Below the pieces are notes generated by a model that was not told where the DNA came from, searched no databases, and worked only from the letters and a program-made list of their open reading frames with translations. A stretch of 64,000 nt of DNA from DASSUW01 sp963830725 (GTDB lineage Bacteria; Actinomycetota; Thermoleophilia; Solirubrobacterales; Solirubrobacteraceae). A program made the translations under genes and the position numbers. How positions within the stretch are numbered: position 1 is the stretch's first letter; the number at the start of each line of letters is the position of its first letter. Where the stretch lies: the NCBI GenBank assembly GCA_963830725.1, contig CAWHNO010000010.1, positions 62,001-126,000 of the forward strand, written 5' to 3'. Shown here one piece after another: positions 1-8,077 of this stretch.

Positions 1-2297
1 CTCACCAAGAACGCGGTCATCGTGCCGGCCGGCGCCAAGGGCGGCTTCATCGTCAAGAAGGCGGAGATCGACAAGGAGGCGATCCGGGAGGCGTACGTGA
101 CCTACATCCGCTCGCTGCTGGACGTCACCGACAACCTGGTCGACGGCGAGGTCGTGCGGCCCGAGCGCGTGCGGGCGCGCGACGAGGACGACACGTACCT
201 GGTGGTGGCGGCGGACAAGGGCACGGCGACGTTCTCGGACACCGCCAACGCGATCTCGCGCGAGTACGGATTCTGGCTCGACGACGCGTTCGCCTCCGGC
301 GGCTCGGTCGGCTACGACCACAAGAAGCTCGGGATCACCGCCCGCGGCGCGTGGGAGTCGGTCAGGCGCCACTTCCGCGAGCTGGGCAAGGATCCCGCGC
401 GCGACGAGTTCACCGTGGTCGGGATCGGCGACATGTCGGGCGACGTGTTCGGCAACGGCATGCTGCTGTCGGACAAGCTCAAGCTGCTCGCCGCGTACGA
501 CCACCGCCACGTCTTCATCGATCCCGACCCGGATCCCGCGGCGTCGTTCGAAGAGCGCAAGCGCCTGTTCAACCTGGGGCGGGTGGGTTCTTCGTCGTGG
601 GAGGACTACTCGATCCTGTCCGAGGGCGGCGGCGTCTACCCGCGCGACGCCAAGTGGATCGAGCTTTCGGACCGGGCGCGCGAGCTGCTCGGCATCGACG
701 AACCGCGGTCGGCGCCCAACGACGTCATCCGCGCGATCCTGCGAGCCAGGTCGATCTGCTGTGGAACGGCGGCATCGGCACGGTGGTCAAGGCCTCGACG
801 GAGAGCGACGCCGAGGCGCACGACCGCGCGAGTGACGCGATCCGCGTCGACGCCCGCGACCTTCGCTGCCGCGTGGTCGGCGAGGGCGGCAACCTCGGCT
901 TCACGCGTCGCGCGCGGGTCGAGTACTCGGCCGGCGGCGGGCTCATCAACGCCGACTTCATCGACAACTCGGCCGGCGTCGACTGCTCGGACCACGAGGT
1001 CAACCTGAAGATCCTGCTCGGCCTGGCCGAGCGCCGCGGCGAGATGACGCGGCCGGAGCGCGACGAGCTGCTCGAGGCGGTCACCGAGGACGTCGTCGAG
1101 CACGTGCTCTACGACTCGTTCCTGCAGGCGCAGATCATCGCCCAGGAGGTCGGACGCTCACCCGGCCGGATCTTCGCCTACGAGGACCTCGCCAACCTGC
1201 TCGAGGAGACCGGGCTGCTCGACCGCGCGAGCGAGAACCTGCCCGGCAACGAGGAGCTCACCGAGCGCCGCCGCGGCGGCCGCGGGATGGAGCGCCCGGA
1301 GCTGGCGATCATGCTCGCCTACGCCAAGCGCTGGGTCGCGCGCGAGCTCGAGCAGAGCGGGTTCGCCGACGACCCGTGGCTGGAGCGTGACCTGCGGTCC
1401 TACTTCCCGGACGCCGTGGTCGAGCGCTGCCGCCACCTGCTGGCCGAGCACCCGCTGCGCACGCAGCTGGTCTGCATGCTCAACGCCAACTCGGTCGTCA
1501 ACGCACTGGGGCCGACGTTCGTCTCGCAGGTCGTGGCCGAGCGGGCGGTCGACGTCGCCTCGGTGGTCCGCGCGTACCGGATCGCAGTCGAGGTCACGGG
1601 CGCGGACCCGCTGTGGGAGGCGATCGAGGAGCTCGAGAGCGTCGGCCGCGGCGAGCAGCTCGAGCTGCTGGGCGGCATCGACGCGCTCGTCGAGGCGACT
1701 GCGCGCTGGTACCTGACCTGGGCGCCCGGGGCGCCGTTCGAGGCGACGATCGCCGCCGGCCGTGACGGCTTCGAGCGGCTCGCCGCCGTGCTGCCCCAGC
1801 TCGGCACCGAGGAGCGGCGCCGGGGCCGCGGGGAGACCGTGGCGCGGCTGACCGGCCAGGGCGTGCCCGTGGACGTCGCGCAGGCGCACGCCCTGCGCGC
1901 CGAGCTCGTCCACGCACCGGGCATCGTTCTCGTGGCGGCCACCACCGAGCGCTCGATCGAGGACGTCGCGCGCGTGTGCTTCGCGATCGGGGCCGAGCTG
2001 CGGCTGGACTGGATGGAGCGCGAGCTGGCCCGCGTGCGGTCTTCGACGCGGATGCAGCGGTGGGCGCTCCAGGCCGTGCGCGAGGACGCCTTCAAGGCGC
2101 GCTGCGATCTGGCCGAGTGCGCCTTGCGCGAGAGCCCGGGCGCCGAGCCGCTGGTCGCCGTCGAGCACTTCCTGCACGACCACGCGGGCCAGGCCGCTCG
2201 CCTGGACGCGTTCCTGCGGGCGCTCGCACGCGAGGGCGAGTCCGACCTCGCCGGCCTCGCCCTGGCGGTGCGGCAGCTCGGCACGCTGGTCAGCTGA
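1..2297 (+). CDS. gdhB: NAD-dependent glutamate dehydrogenase, large (about 180 kDa) class; 5'-truncated, one frameshift
   Basis: Oxidatively deaminates glutamate to 2-oxoglutarate with NAD. The window opens inside the gene, in frame from base 1. Visible family motifs include an N-terminal KGGFIVKK, the segment DKGTATFSDTAN, VVGIGDMSGDVFGNG, VDLLWNGGIGT and VVGEGGNLG. About 765 residues of a roughly 1,600-residue protein are present. Frame 1 reads correctly up to ...DVIRAILRA near base 745, then homology continues in frame 3 from VDLLWNGG. A one-base loss (or two-base gain) within about 742-750 is needed to join them. The stop overlaps the convergent CGNR/LivM gene by 8 bases. Family assignment is firm. 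Whether the frameshift is real or an error cannot be told; the intact sequence on both sides favours error or very recent mutation. Confidence 0.9.
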   Translation, partial: HQERGHRAGRRQGRLHRQEGGDRQGGDPGGVRDLHPLAAGRHRQPGRRRGRAARARAGARRGRHVPGGGGGQGHGDVLGHRQRDLARVRILARRRVRLRRLGRLRPQEARDHRPRRVGVGQAPLPRAGQGSRARRVHRGRDRRHVGRRVRQRHAAVGQAQAARRVRPPPRLHRSRPGSRGVVRRAQAPVQPGAGGFFVVGGLLDPVRGRRRLPARRQVDRAFGPGARAARHRRTAVGAQRRHPRDPASQVDLLWNGGIGTVVKASTESDAEAHDRASDAIRVDARDLRCRVVGEGGNLGFTRRARVEYSAGGGLINADFIDNSAGVDCSDHEVNLKILLGLAERRGEMTRPERDELLEAVTEDVVEHVLYDSFLQAQIIAQEVGRSPGRIFAYEDLANLLEETGLLDRASENLPGNEELTERRRGGRGMERPELAIMLAYAKRWVARELEQSGFADDPWLERDLRSYFPDAVVERCRHLLAEHPLRTQLVCMLNANSVVNALGPTFVSQVVAERAVDVASVVRAYRIAVEVTGADPLWEAIEELESVGRGEQLELLGGIDALVEATARWYLTWAPGAPFEATIAAGRDGFERLAAVLPQLGTEERRRGRGETVARLTGQGVPVDVAQAHALRAELVHAPGIVLVAATTERSIEDVARVCFAIGAELRLDWMERELARVRSSTRMQRWALQAVREDAFKARCDLAECALRESPGAEPLVAVEHFLHDHAGQAARLDAFLRALAREGESDLAGLALAVRQLGTLVS

Positions 2298-3996
2298 CGC
2301 CGTCCACCGGGTCTCTCGAAGCCGCAAAGGCCATCCTGTGGCGCCGTTCCGGCAGCAGCCCCTCAGGTCGCAGGAGCATGACGATGACGAGCAGGAACCC
2401 GTAGATGCCGGATGAGATCGCCGACAGGTCGAAGTCCAGCCCCACACTGCCGGGGACGTCGTAGAGGACCCTGGGCAGCAGATGGTTGTTGACCGCCGAC
2501 AGGAGGATCGCGCCGACGACGACGCCCCAGATCGAGCCCAGCCCGCCCACCACGACCATGGCGAGGATGAAGATCGAGAACGAGAACGTGAACTGATGGG
2601 GATTGACGGTGCTCAGGTACGACGCGAGGAAGGCGCCGGAAACGCCGCCCAGCGCGGCTCCCACTCCGTACGCCAGCAGCTTCGTGCGCACGATCGGAAC
2701 ACCCAAGCTGGCCGCCGCGCCCTCGTCATCGCGCAGCGCGATCCACGCCCTGCCCACGCGCGAGTCGCGCAGCCGGAAGTTGACGAACAGCATCAGCGCG
2801 ACGAGCGCGAGGGCGAACCAGTACCAGGGCCGCAGGTCCAGCGCACCGAAGCGCCCGACGAACGGCAGGTCGATCTTGTCGACGGCGGTGATGCCCTGGG
2901 GTCCGCCGGTGAGCGATCCGCCCCAGAACTCGATCTGGCGGCCGTTGGACACGGCCTGCGCGATGATCTCGCCGAACGCGAGCGTGACGATGCCGACGTA
3001 GTCGCCGCGCAGGCGCAGCGTCGGCAGCCCGATCAGCACGCCGGCGGTCGTCGTCGCGGCGATCGCGAGCACGAGGATGATCAGGAAGTTGAAGTGGATG
3101 CCGGGCATGCCGGCGGCCGGCTCGCCGACGAAGAGCGCGATGCCGGCGCCGCCCGCGGCGTTGGCCCAGAACGCGGATCCGAAGTGCGCGGCGACGTGTG
3201 CGCCGATGGCGAAGAACGCCACGTAGCCGAGGTCGAGCAGCCCGGCGAAGCCCACGACGATGTTCAGGCCCAGCGCCATGATCACGTAGGCCGCCGCCAG
3301 GACCATGTTCTCCAACGCGCTGCCGCTCTCGCCAAAGAAGAGCGGCAGGACGGCGGCGAAGCCGAAGCCCGCGACGACGAAGCCGCGCCGCGCGCTCATT
3401 TCGTCGAGCGTGCGGCGGCGCCGGTAGTACGAGCGGTTCTTCGTCCGATTGCCGCAGATCGACATGGCGCACCACGCCGCGGATCGGTTCTTCGAGCGGT
3501 CGAAGAACGCGTACTCGCACCGGCGGCAGCCCTTCAGGCGTGACCAGTCACCGCTGAGCTGCGCCTCGTGGAGGATGCCGAGCAGCGTCGCCACGGCGCC
3601 GTCGACGCCGCGACGCGTCGGTTCGAGGGCGGTTCGCCCCTCCTCGTCGACGGCGACGCTGAGCTGAGCCGTACCGGAGGCCTCGCGGATCACGTCCGTC
3701 GCCGCTGCTCCCGGCCGCTCTCCCTGGTTGGCGATCGCGAGCGCCCGGATCGCTTCCCGGAGCTCGCGGAGACGGGCCGCGTCGGCTTCGGAGATTCGGT
3801 CATCCGGCGCCACGAGCCGCTTCTGCCGGAGCCACGCCTGGGCCCGTCCCGCGGTTCCGATGCGATCCCACTCGCGCGGGAAGTCGTGGTTGTAGGTGTT
3901 GATGAAGCGTTGAAGCAGCTCGAGCCGCCCGGGTGCCTTGGGACGCCCTCCGGGCTCGATCTGCTCGCCCACCCGTCGCTTGTCGCGCTCGTTCAT
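2290..3996 (-). CDS. CGNR zinc-finger regulator fused in frame to a LivM-type branched-chain amino acid ABC permease
   Basis: 568 residues. Residues 1-195 look like a complete ABATE/CGNR transcription factor, with CRRC near 158-161, then CAMSICGNRTKNRSYYRRRR near 176-195. From Met200 (base 3399) a LivM permease follows: repeated hydrophobic segments, LGLNIVVGFAGLLDLGYVAF, the typical GLPTLRLRGDYVGIVTLAFG block and a C-terminal LLRPEGLLPERR. No stop separates the two parts, so the sequence encodes a DNA-binding domain joined to a roughly 9-helix membrane protein. I know of no family with this layout. Alternatives are two genes (3996 to about 3400, and 3399 to 2290) whose intervening stop was lost, or an internal start at 3399, although the Shine-Dalgarno there is poor. 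No LivF/G/H/K genes are adjacent, so the permease part is an orphan. Confidence 0.75.
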   Translation of the reverse strand: MNERDKRRVGEQIEPGGRPKAPGRLELLQRFINTYNHDFPREWDRIGTAGRAQAWLRQKRLVAPDDRISEADAARLRELREAIRALAIANQGERPGAAATDVIREASGTAQLSVAVDEEGRTALEPTRRGVDGAVATLLGILHEAQLSGDWSRLKGCRRCEYAFFDRSKNRSAAWCAMSICGNRTKNRSYYRRRRTLDEMSARRGFVVAGFGFAAVLPLFFGESGSALENMVLAAAYVIMALGLNIVVGFAGLLDLGYVAFFAIGAHVAAHFGSAFWANAAGGAGIALFVGEPAAGMPGIHFNFLIILVLAIAATTTAGVLIGLPTLRLRGDYVGIVTLAFGEIIAQAVSNGRQIEFWGGSLTGGPQGITAVDKIDLPFVGRFGALDLRPWYWFALALVALMLFVNFRLRDSRVGRAWIALRDDEGAAASLGVPIVRTKLLAYGVGAALGGVSGAFLASYLSTVNPHQFTFSFSIFILAMVVVGGLGSIWGVVVGAILLSAVNNHLLPRVLYDVPGSVGLDFDLSAISSGIYGFLLVIVMLLRPEGLLPERRHRMAFAASRDPVDGVS

Positions 3997-4007
3997 GACC
4001 GCCTTCA

Positions 4008-4032
4008 GACCAGCATAACGCTAACGCTGGTC
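4008..4032. promoter_or_regulatory. Inverted repeat upstream of the CGNR gene, candidate autoregulatory operator
   Basis: GACCAGC (4008-4014) and GCTGGTC (4026-4032) are perfect 7-bp arms. The interior carries a tandem AACGCT, giving an approximately palindromic 25-bp site. It lies 12 bases upstream of the CGNR start codon (3996), where the core promoter of a short-leader minus-strand transcript would be, and about 50 bases from the divergent VOC gene. Operator function is inferred from position only. Confidence 0.4.
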
Positions 4033-4081
4033 AGGTGATCGGCGAGTCGACCCGACCGAGCTGCCCTAGAGTTCGGCAGCC

Positions 4082-4519
4082 GTGAGGTTCAACCGCTCGA
4101 TGCCGTCCTCGGCCGTCATCCCCGTGCTCGTCTATCCGGACGTGCGCGAGGCGGTGGAGTGGCTGCAGGCCGCGTTCGGGTCCGTCGAGCGGGTCGACAT
4201 CGGTGACAACCACCGGTCGCAGCTCAGCTTCGGCGACGGGGACCTGATCGTCGCGGACGTGCGCCGTGACCGCCGCCCGCCGCGCAGCGGCGAGGAGACA
4301 CACGCGGTGATGGTCCGCGTGGACGACGCGCGCGCCCATTGCGAGCGCGCACGGGCGCACGGCGCGGTGATCCGCATGGAGCCGACGGACTTCCCGTACG
4401 GCGAGCGGCAGTACGAGGCCGAGGACCCGGCCGGCCACCGCTGGACCTTCTCCGAGACGCTGCGCGACGTCGCTCCCGAGGAGTGGGGCGGCACGACGAA
4501 GCTCGCACGCGCCGAGTAG
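4082..4519 (+). CDS. VOC-superfamily (glyoxalase/bleomycin-resistance-like) protein
   Basis: 145 residues. Single VOC domain of the PhnB/glyoxalase-like type: N-terminal VIPVLVYPDVREAVEWLQAAFG, a central GDGDLIVAD strand, and the C-terminal signature DFPYGERQYEAEDPAGHRW with the usual acidic ligand position before the end. These proteins are dimeric metal-binding isomerases, dioxygenases or binding proteins; the substrate cannot be predicted. The listed start is GTG at 4082; an ATG at 4100 would shorten the protein by six residues and is equally possible. It is divergent from the CGNR/LivM gene. A near-palindromic hairpin follows the stop, suggesting a monocistronic unit. Confidence 0.8.
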   Translation: MRFNRSMPSSAVIPVLVYPDVREAVEWLQAAFGSVERVDIGDNHRSQLSFGDGDLIVADVRRDRRPPRSGEETHAVMVRVDDARAHCERARAHGAVIRMEPTDFPYGERQYEAEDPAGHRWTFSETLRDVAPEEWGGTTKLARAE

Positions 4520-4539
4520 GCCCGGTCAGGGGCGCTCGC

Positions 4540-4565
4540 GGTCCTTCGCCGATCGGGCGAGGACC
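4540..4565 (+). terminator. Stem-loop after the VOC gene
   Basis: GGTCCTTCGCC and GGGCGAGGACC form an 11-bp, nearly perfect stem with a GATC loop. It is placed 20 bases past the VOC stop and about 28 bases before the cupin start. No T-tract follows, so this would be a hairpin-only terminator or processing site. Confidence 0.4.
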
Positions 4566-4593
4566 GTTCTCGGTCGCACTATTGTCAGCGGGC

Positions 4594-4947
4594 ATGGAGT
4601 CCAGCGCCATCGTCGTGCGGCCGGGGGAGGGCGCCCGGGTCGGCAACGTCGAGTTCCTCGCTCGCACCAAGGACACCCCGCGCTTCACCTTCGGGATCAT
4701 CGACTTCGCGCCCGGCCGCGAGCTCGAGTCGCACGTCCACCACGACGAGGACGACGCCTTCTACATCCTCGAGGGCGAGCTGACCTTCGTCCTCGGCGAC
4801 GAGGAGGTGGCGGCGCCGGCGGGCACGTTCGTGCTCGTGCCGCCAGGCGTCGAGCACGGCTTCCGCAACGACGGCGTCGAGCCGGTGCGGATCCTCAACA
4901 TCCACGCGCCGGCCGGCTTCGACCGCCGGATCGGGCTGCAAGATTGA
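4594..4947 (+). CDS. Small cupin-domain protein
   Basis: 117 residues, a single conserved beta-barrel cupin. Motif 1 is HVHHDEDD with downstream Glu (H47, H49, E60 region, ending FYILEGEL). Motif 2 is FVLVPPGVEHGFRN with His88. The metal ligands (two His, Glu, His) appear intact. Members act as metal-dependent dioxygenases, isomerases or sugar-binding proteins; the substrate is unknown. ATG 4594 is chosen because homology begins there; longer upstream reading has no similarity. A TATTGT sequence about 10 bases upstream could be the -10 box of a nearly leaderless transcript. Its 3' end is convergent with, and as sequenced overlapped by, the WYL regulator. Confidence 0.85.
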   Translation: MESSAIVVRPGEGARVGNVEFLARTKDTPRFTFGIIDFAPGRELESHVHHDEDDAFYILEGELTFVLGDEEVAAPAGTFVLVPPGVEHGFRNDGVEPVRILNIHAPAGFDRRIGLQD

Positions 4948-5876
4948 GTGACCGCGGCCACTAGCCGCGCGGCGAGCGCGCGCAGGCTGGCCTGCAGCTC
5001 GGGCGGCCGGCGGACCGTGAACTCGCAGCCCGCACCCGCCAGCAGCCCGGCGACCCAGTCGAGCGACTCGGCGCGCATGCGCAGCAGCGTCCTCTCGCCG
5101 CGGCGCTCGAACTCCGCCAGCGCGGGCGGGAAGCGGGCGACCGCGTCTTCCAGCGGCAGCTCGAGCACGACCTCGACCTCGTGCGTCCACGGCACGCGGG
5201 CGAGCGTCCGGCCGACGAACTCGACGGCGTCGAAGTCCGGCGGCGGCGCGGCACCGGGCCCGCCGAGCCGGACGGCGCCGAAGCGGTCGGCGCGCAGGGC
5301 GCGCGGCGCGTCGCGACCATGGTCGTGCGCCGGCACGTACCAGCGCCCGGCGTGCGCGACGAGGCCGTACGGGCTCAGCTCGCGCTCGGACTCCGCGCCG
5401 TCGCTCGCCGTGTAGCGCGCGTGGACCCGCCGCCCGCGGACGACCGCCTCGGCGAGCAGCAGCAGGTGCTCGCTGCGCGGCGGCGCAGCGCTGCGCGGCC
5501 GCCCGGTGACCTGGAGCGTCTGCTCGAGCGCCTCGACGCGCAGCCGGACGCGGTCGGGCAGCACGCGGTGCAGCTTGGCGAGCGCGCCGTCGGCGTCGAG
5601 CCCGTCGCGGCGCGCGGCGAGCAGGCCGAGCGCGACCGCGGTCGCCTCGCCGGTGGTGAACAGCAGCGGCGGCATCCGGTAGCCGGGCCGCAGGCGGTAG
5701 CCGCCGGCCGGGCCGCGCTCGGCCTCCACGGGGATCCCCAGCGCCCGCAGCGACTCGACGTCGCGCCGTACCGTGCGCGTGTCGACGCCCAGCCGCGCCG
5801 CCAGCTCCGGGCCACTCGCCGCGGGGCGGTCCTGGAGCGCCTCGAGCAGCTCGAGCACACGGTCGGTCTTGGCCAT
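4761..5876 (-). CDS. HTH/WYL-domain transcriptional regulator (YafY/PafC-like)
   Basis: N-terminal helix-turn-helix (LAARLGVDTRTVRRDVESLRALG, starting at MAKTDRVLELLEAL) followed by a WYL domain with SPYGLVAHAGRWYVPAHDH and a C-terminal WCX-type region (EVEVVLELPLEDAV, LDWVAGLLAGAG). WYL domains sense small ligands, often nucleic-acid-derived. The start is ATG 5876. As sequenced the frame runs to 4761 and overlaps the convergent cupin by 187 bases with about 60 residues of low-quality sequence. One base out of frame there is a stop at 4961-4963, right where family homology ends, so the true end is probably 4961 with a frameshift just before it. It is divergent from 5920-6333, with a perfect palindrome between, which suggests autoregulation and control of the neighbouring operon. 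Confidence 0.85.
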   Translation of the reverse strand: MAKTDRVLELLEALQDRPAASGPELAARLGVDTRTVRRDVESLRALGIPVEAERGPAGGYRLRPGYRMPPLLFTTGEATAVALGLLAARRDGLDADGALAKLHRVLPDRVRLRVEALEQTLQVTGRPRSAAPPRSEHLLLLAEAVVRGRRVHARYTASDGAESERELSPYGLVAHAGRWYVPAHDHGRDAPRALRADRFGAVRLGGPGAAPPPDFDAVEFVGRTLARVPWTHEVEVVLELPLEDAVARFPPALAEFERRGERTLLRMRAESLDWVAGLLAGAGCEFTVRRPPELQASLRALAARLVAAVTQSCSPIRRSKPAGAWMLRIRTGSTPSLRKPCSTPGGTSTNVPAGAATSSSPRTKVSSPSRM

Positions 5877-5879
5877 TAG

Positions 5880-5896
5880 AGGGCAGATTCTGCCCT
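5880..5896. promoter_or_regulatory. Perfect 17-bp palindrome between WYL regulator and divergent operon
   Basis: AGGGCAGA (5880-5887), one spacer base, TCTGCCCT (5889-5896). It sits 3 bases upstream of the regulator start and 23 bases upstream of the divergent start, filling most of the 43-base intergenic gap. Both transcripts must be nearly leaderless, so a bound protein would cover both core promoters. This is the best operator candidate in the window; the cognate factor is inferred to be the adjacent WYL protein. Confidence 0.65.
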
Positions 5897-5919
5897 GATT
5901 AGGCCGTACCGTGCGCGGC

Positions 5920-6333
5920 ATGGACTACGAACCCCGCTGCATCTGCTTCCTCGCGCGCGAGGGCCGGGTCAAGCACTACGGGATCTCGCGCCACGACCGC
6001 GTGCCGCGGCCCGCGCTGGTCGAGGCCACGCGCGAGGCCGCGCGGACGACGATCCCGGCCGGCGCGCTCGGCTTCACGATCGCCCACGATGCCGCCACGG
6101 CCGGCCTCGGGATCGTGTACTGGTGGGCGAACGAGAACGAGATCCACAGCCGCGTGTTCGCCGCCCCGCGCGAGGACCCGGGGGCGCTCGAGCCGCACGA
6201 GGGCACCGGCATGGCGTGCGTGTGGGAGCTCGAGATCATCGACTTCGAGCGCCGTGCGTTCGTCGACGACGTGCTCAAGAACGACGACGCCGACGGCTAC
6301 CTGGAGCGCGCGCTCGAGCCGGTGGAGGTCTGA
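5920..6333 (+). CDS. Conserved-looking hypothetical protein, first gene of a WYL-controlled operon
   Basis: 137 residues, soluble, no signal peptide or membrane segment. I do not recognise a family. Features: an N-terminal CICFLAREGRVKHYGISRHD, a central GLGIVYWWANENEIHSRVF, and an acidic C-terminus (VLKNDDADGYLERALEPVEV). Start ATG 5920 (MDYEPRC) is preferred over 5911 because it lies outside the operator region. It overlaps the next gene at TGATG (6331-6335), so the two are translationally coupled. Context suggests it serves with the lipocalin-like protein and the FAD oxidoreductase downstream. Confidence 0.7.
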   Translation: MDYEPRCICFLAREGRVKHYGISRHDRVPRPALVEATREAARTTIPAGALGFTIAHDAATAGLGIVYWWANENEIHSRVFAAPREDPGALEPHEGTGMACVWELEIIDFERRAFVDDVLKNDDADGYLERALEPVEV

Positions 6334-6795
6334 TGCCGGTCACCGACTTCGACTTCCTGCCCGGCTCCTGGCACATCGCCAACCGGCGTCTGGTGGACAC
6401 GCTCGATCCCGGGTGCGACGAATGGGAGGAGTTCGAGGCGACGTCGCAGGCGCGCGCGATCCTCGGCGGCATCGGGAACATCGACCACTTCCGCACGGAC
6501 GGCTACGAGGGCTTCTCGCTGCGGCTCTTTGACCCGGAGGCCGACCTGTGGCGCATCTGGTGGGCGTCGACCGCTCGGCCGGGGCGGCTCGACCCGCCCG
6601 TCGAAGGGCCGCTTCAGCGCGCCGGACCGCGCGCGCTTCGAGTGCGATGACGTGCTCGAGGGCGTGCCGATCCGCATGCGCTTCGACTGGTCGGAGATCA
6701 CCGCGACCTCGGCCCGCTGGGAGCAGGCGTTCTCGTTCGACGGCGGCGCGACCTTCAAGCCGAACTGGTCTATGGTCCTGACGAGGGATGCCTGA
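6333..6795 (+). CDS. DUF1579/lipocalin-like protein, interrupted by one frameshift
   Basis: About 153 residues when joined: TDFDFLPGSWHIANRRLVD, then GGIGNIDHFRTDGYEGFSLRL, YNWRIWWAS-type strand (LWRIWWAS), RMRFDWSEI and a final SFDGGATFKPNWSMV. This resembles small beta-barrel proteins annotated DUF1579-like; the ligand is unknown. The first half reads in the frame of ATG 6333 to about base 6606; the second half is one frame over (RFSAPDRARFECDDV). One extra base in GGGCC (6606-6610) explains it. Both ends are coupled to neighbours: ATG overlaps the upstream stop, and the stop overlaps the start of the oxidoreductase by 8 bases. That argues the gene is functional and the shift is an error. 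Confidence 0.65.
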
Positions 6796-8077
6796 CTGGG
6801 AGGCGCTGCAGCAGACGATCGCGGGAGACGTGCTGACGCCGGGCGCCGCGGGCTACGAGGAGGCGCGCAAGCCGGCGATCGCGAGGTTCCACGACGTGCG
6901 GCCGCAGGCCGTCGTCCGCTGCCGCGCCGCCGAGGACGTGAGCGAGGCGATCGCCTTCGCGGGCGATCTGCCGGTGGCGGCTCGCAGCGGCGGGCACTGC
7001 TTCGCCGGGCGGTCGACGACGACCGGGATGGTGATCGACGTCGGCCCGCTCGACTCCGTGTCGGTGTCCGACGGCGTCGCCACGGTCGGCGCCGGCGCGA
7101 AGCTCGGCGCTGTCTACGACGCGCTGCTCGGGCACGGTGTCACCATCGCCGCCGGCTGCGGACCCGAAGTCGGCATCGCGGGGCTGACGCTCGGCGGCGG
7201 GCTCGGGATCATGGGCCGCCGCGACGGCTTGACCTCCGATCAGCTGCTCGGCGCTGAGGTGGTGCTCGCCGACGGGCGCCTCGTGACGTGCGACGAGGAG
7301 CGCGAGGAGGACCTGTTCTGGGCGCTGCGCGGCGCCGGCGGCGGGCACTTCGGCGTCGCGACCTCGTTCACGTTCCGCACCGTGGCCGCGCCCGAGGCGA
7401 CCGCCTTCGACCTGCGCTGGGAGCACGCCACGACCGATCTCGTGCAGGCGTGGCAGGCGTGGGCGCCCGACGGGCCGGACGAGCTCGCTGCCAGCCTGTT
7501 GATCACGGCCGGCCCGGACCCCGACGAGCCGCCGGTGGTCAAGATCTTCGGGGCGATGCTCGCCGGTCGGGCAGAGACCGAGACGGAGCTGAGCCGGCTG
7601 GACCCGTCGAGCGCCGTCCTCCAGCACGGCTCGCACCGCGAGACCAAGCGCCGGCTCGCCGGCGCGGGGGAGCCCGACGACGAACGTCACCCGTACTGCC
7701 GGTCGCACTACGTCCGCGGCGCGCTGCCCGGCGACACGATCGCCGTCCTCCTGCGGCATCTCGAGGCCGACCGCCGGCCGGGGGAGGTGCGGGAGCTCGA
7801 CTTCTCGCCGTGGGCCGGGGCCTACAACCGCGTGCCGGCCGACGCCACGGCCTTCGTCCATCGCGACGCGCGCTTCCTGCTCAAGCTCGGCGTCGTCCTC
7901 GAGTCCGGGCTGCCGGTGACCGGCTGGCTGAACCGCGCCTGGGAGATCGTGCGCCCGTGGGGCACGGGCGGCGCCTACGTGAACTTCCCGGACCCGGAGC
8001 TGCAAGACCCGGCAAGCGTGTACTGGGGCACGAATCGCGAGCGCGTGCTTCAGGTCAAGCGCCGCTACCGCTTCTAG
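6788..8077 (+). CDS. FAD-binding (PCMH/BBE-type) oxidoreductase
   Basis: 429 residues. N-terminal FAD-binding domain with the RSGGH motif (His70), the usual 8-alpha-histidyl attachment site, followed by GLTLGGGLGIMGRRDGLTSDQ; C-terminal berberine-bridge segment GGAYVNFPDPEL...YWGTNRERVLQVKRRY. The position of the second covalent Cys of bicovalent enzymes reads CGPEVG (Cys124-Gly125), one residue off the usual pattern, so a single His-FAD link is more likely. These enzymes oxidise alcohols, sugars or secondary metabolites. The extreme C-terminus (after RRY) is shorter than usual. Last gene of the WYL divergon; its stop shares a CTAG with the convergent gene at 8074. Confidence 0.88.
   Translation: MPDWEALQQTIAGDVLTPGAAGYEEARKPAIARFHDVRPQAVVRCRAAEDVSEAIAFAGDLPVAARSGGHCFAGRSTTTGMVIDVGPLDSVSVSDGVATVGAGAKLGAVYDALLGHGVTIAAGCGPEVGIAGLTLGGGLGIMGRRDGLTSDQLLGAEVVLADGRLVTCDEEREEDLFWALRGAGGGHFGVATSFTFRTVAAPEATAFDLRWEHATTDLVQAWQAWAPDGPDELAASLLITAGPDPDEPPVVKIFGAMLAGRAETETELSRLDPSSAVLQHGSHRETKRRLAGAGEPDDERHPYCRSHYVRGALPGDTIAVLLRHLEADRRPGEVRELDFSPWAGAYNRVPADATAFVHRDARFLLKLGVVLESGLPVTGWLNRAWEIVRPWGTGGAYVNFPDPELQDPASVYWGTNRERVLQVKRRYRF

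Noticed and set aside
2482..3543. 353-codon open frame on the plus strand, opposite the LivM gene
   Set aside because: Composition is typical of an antisense shadow in GC-rich DNA (runs of Arg/Asp/Gly/His, no domains), while the opposite strand encodes a clear CGNR/LivM protein.
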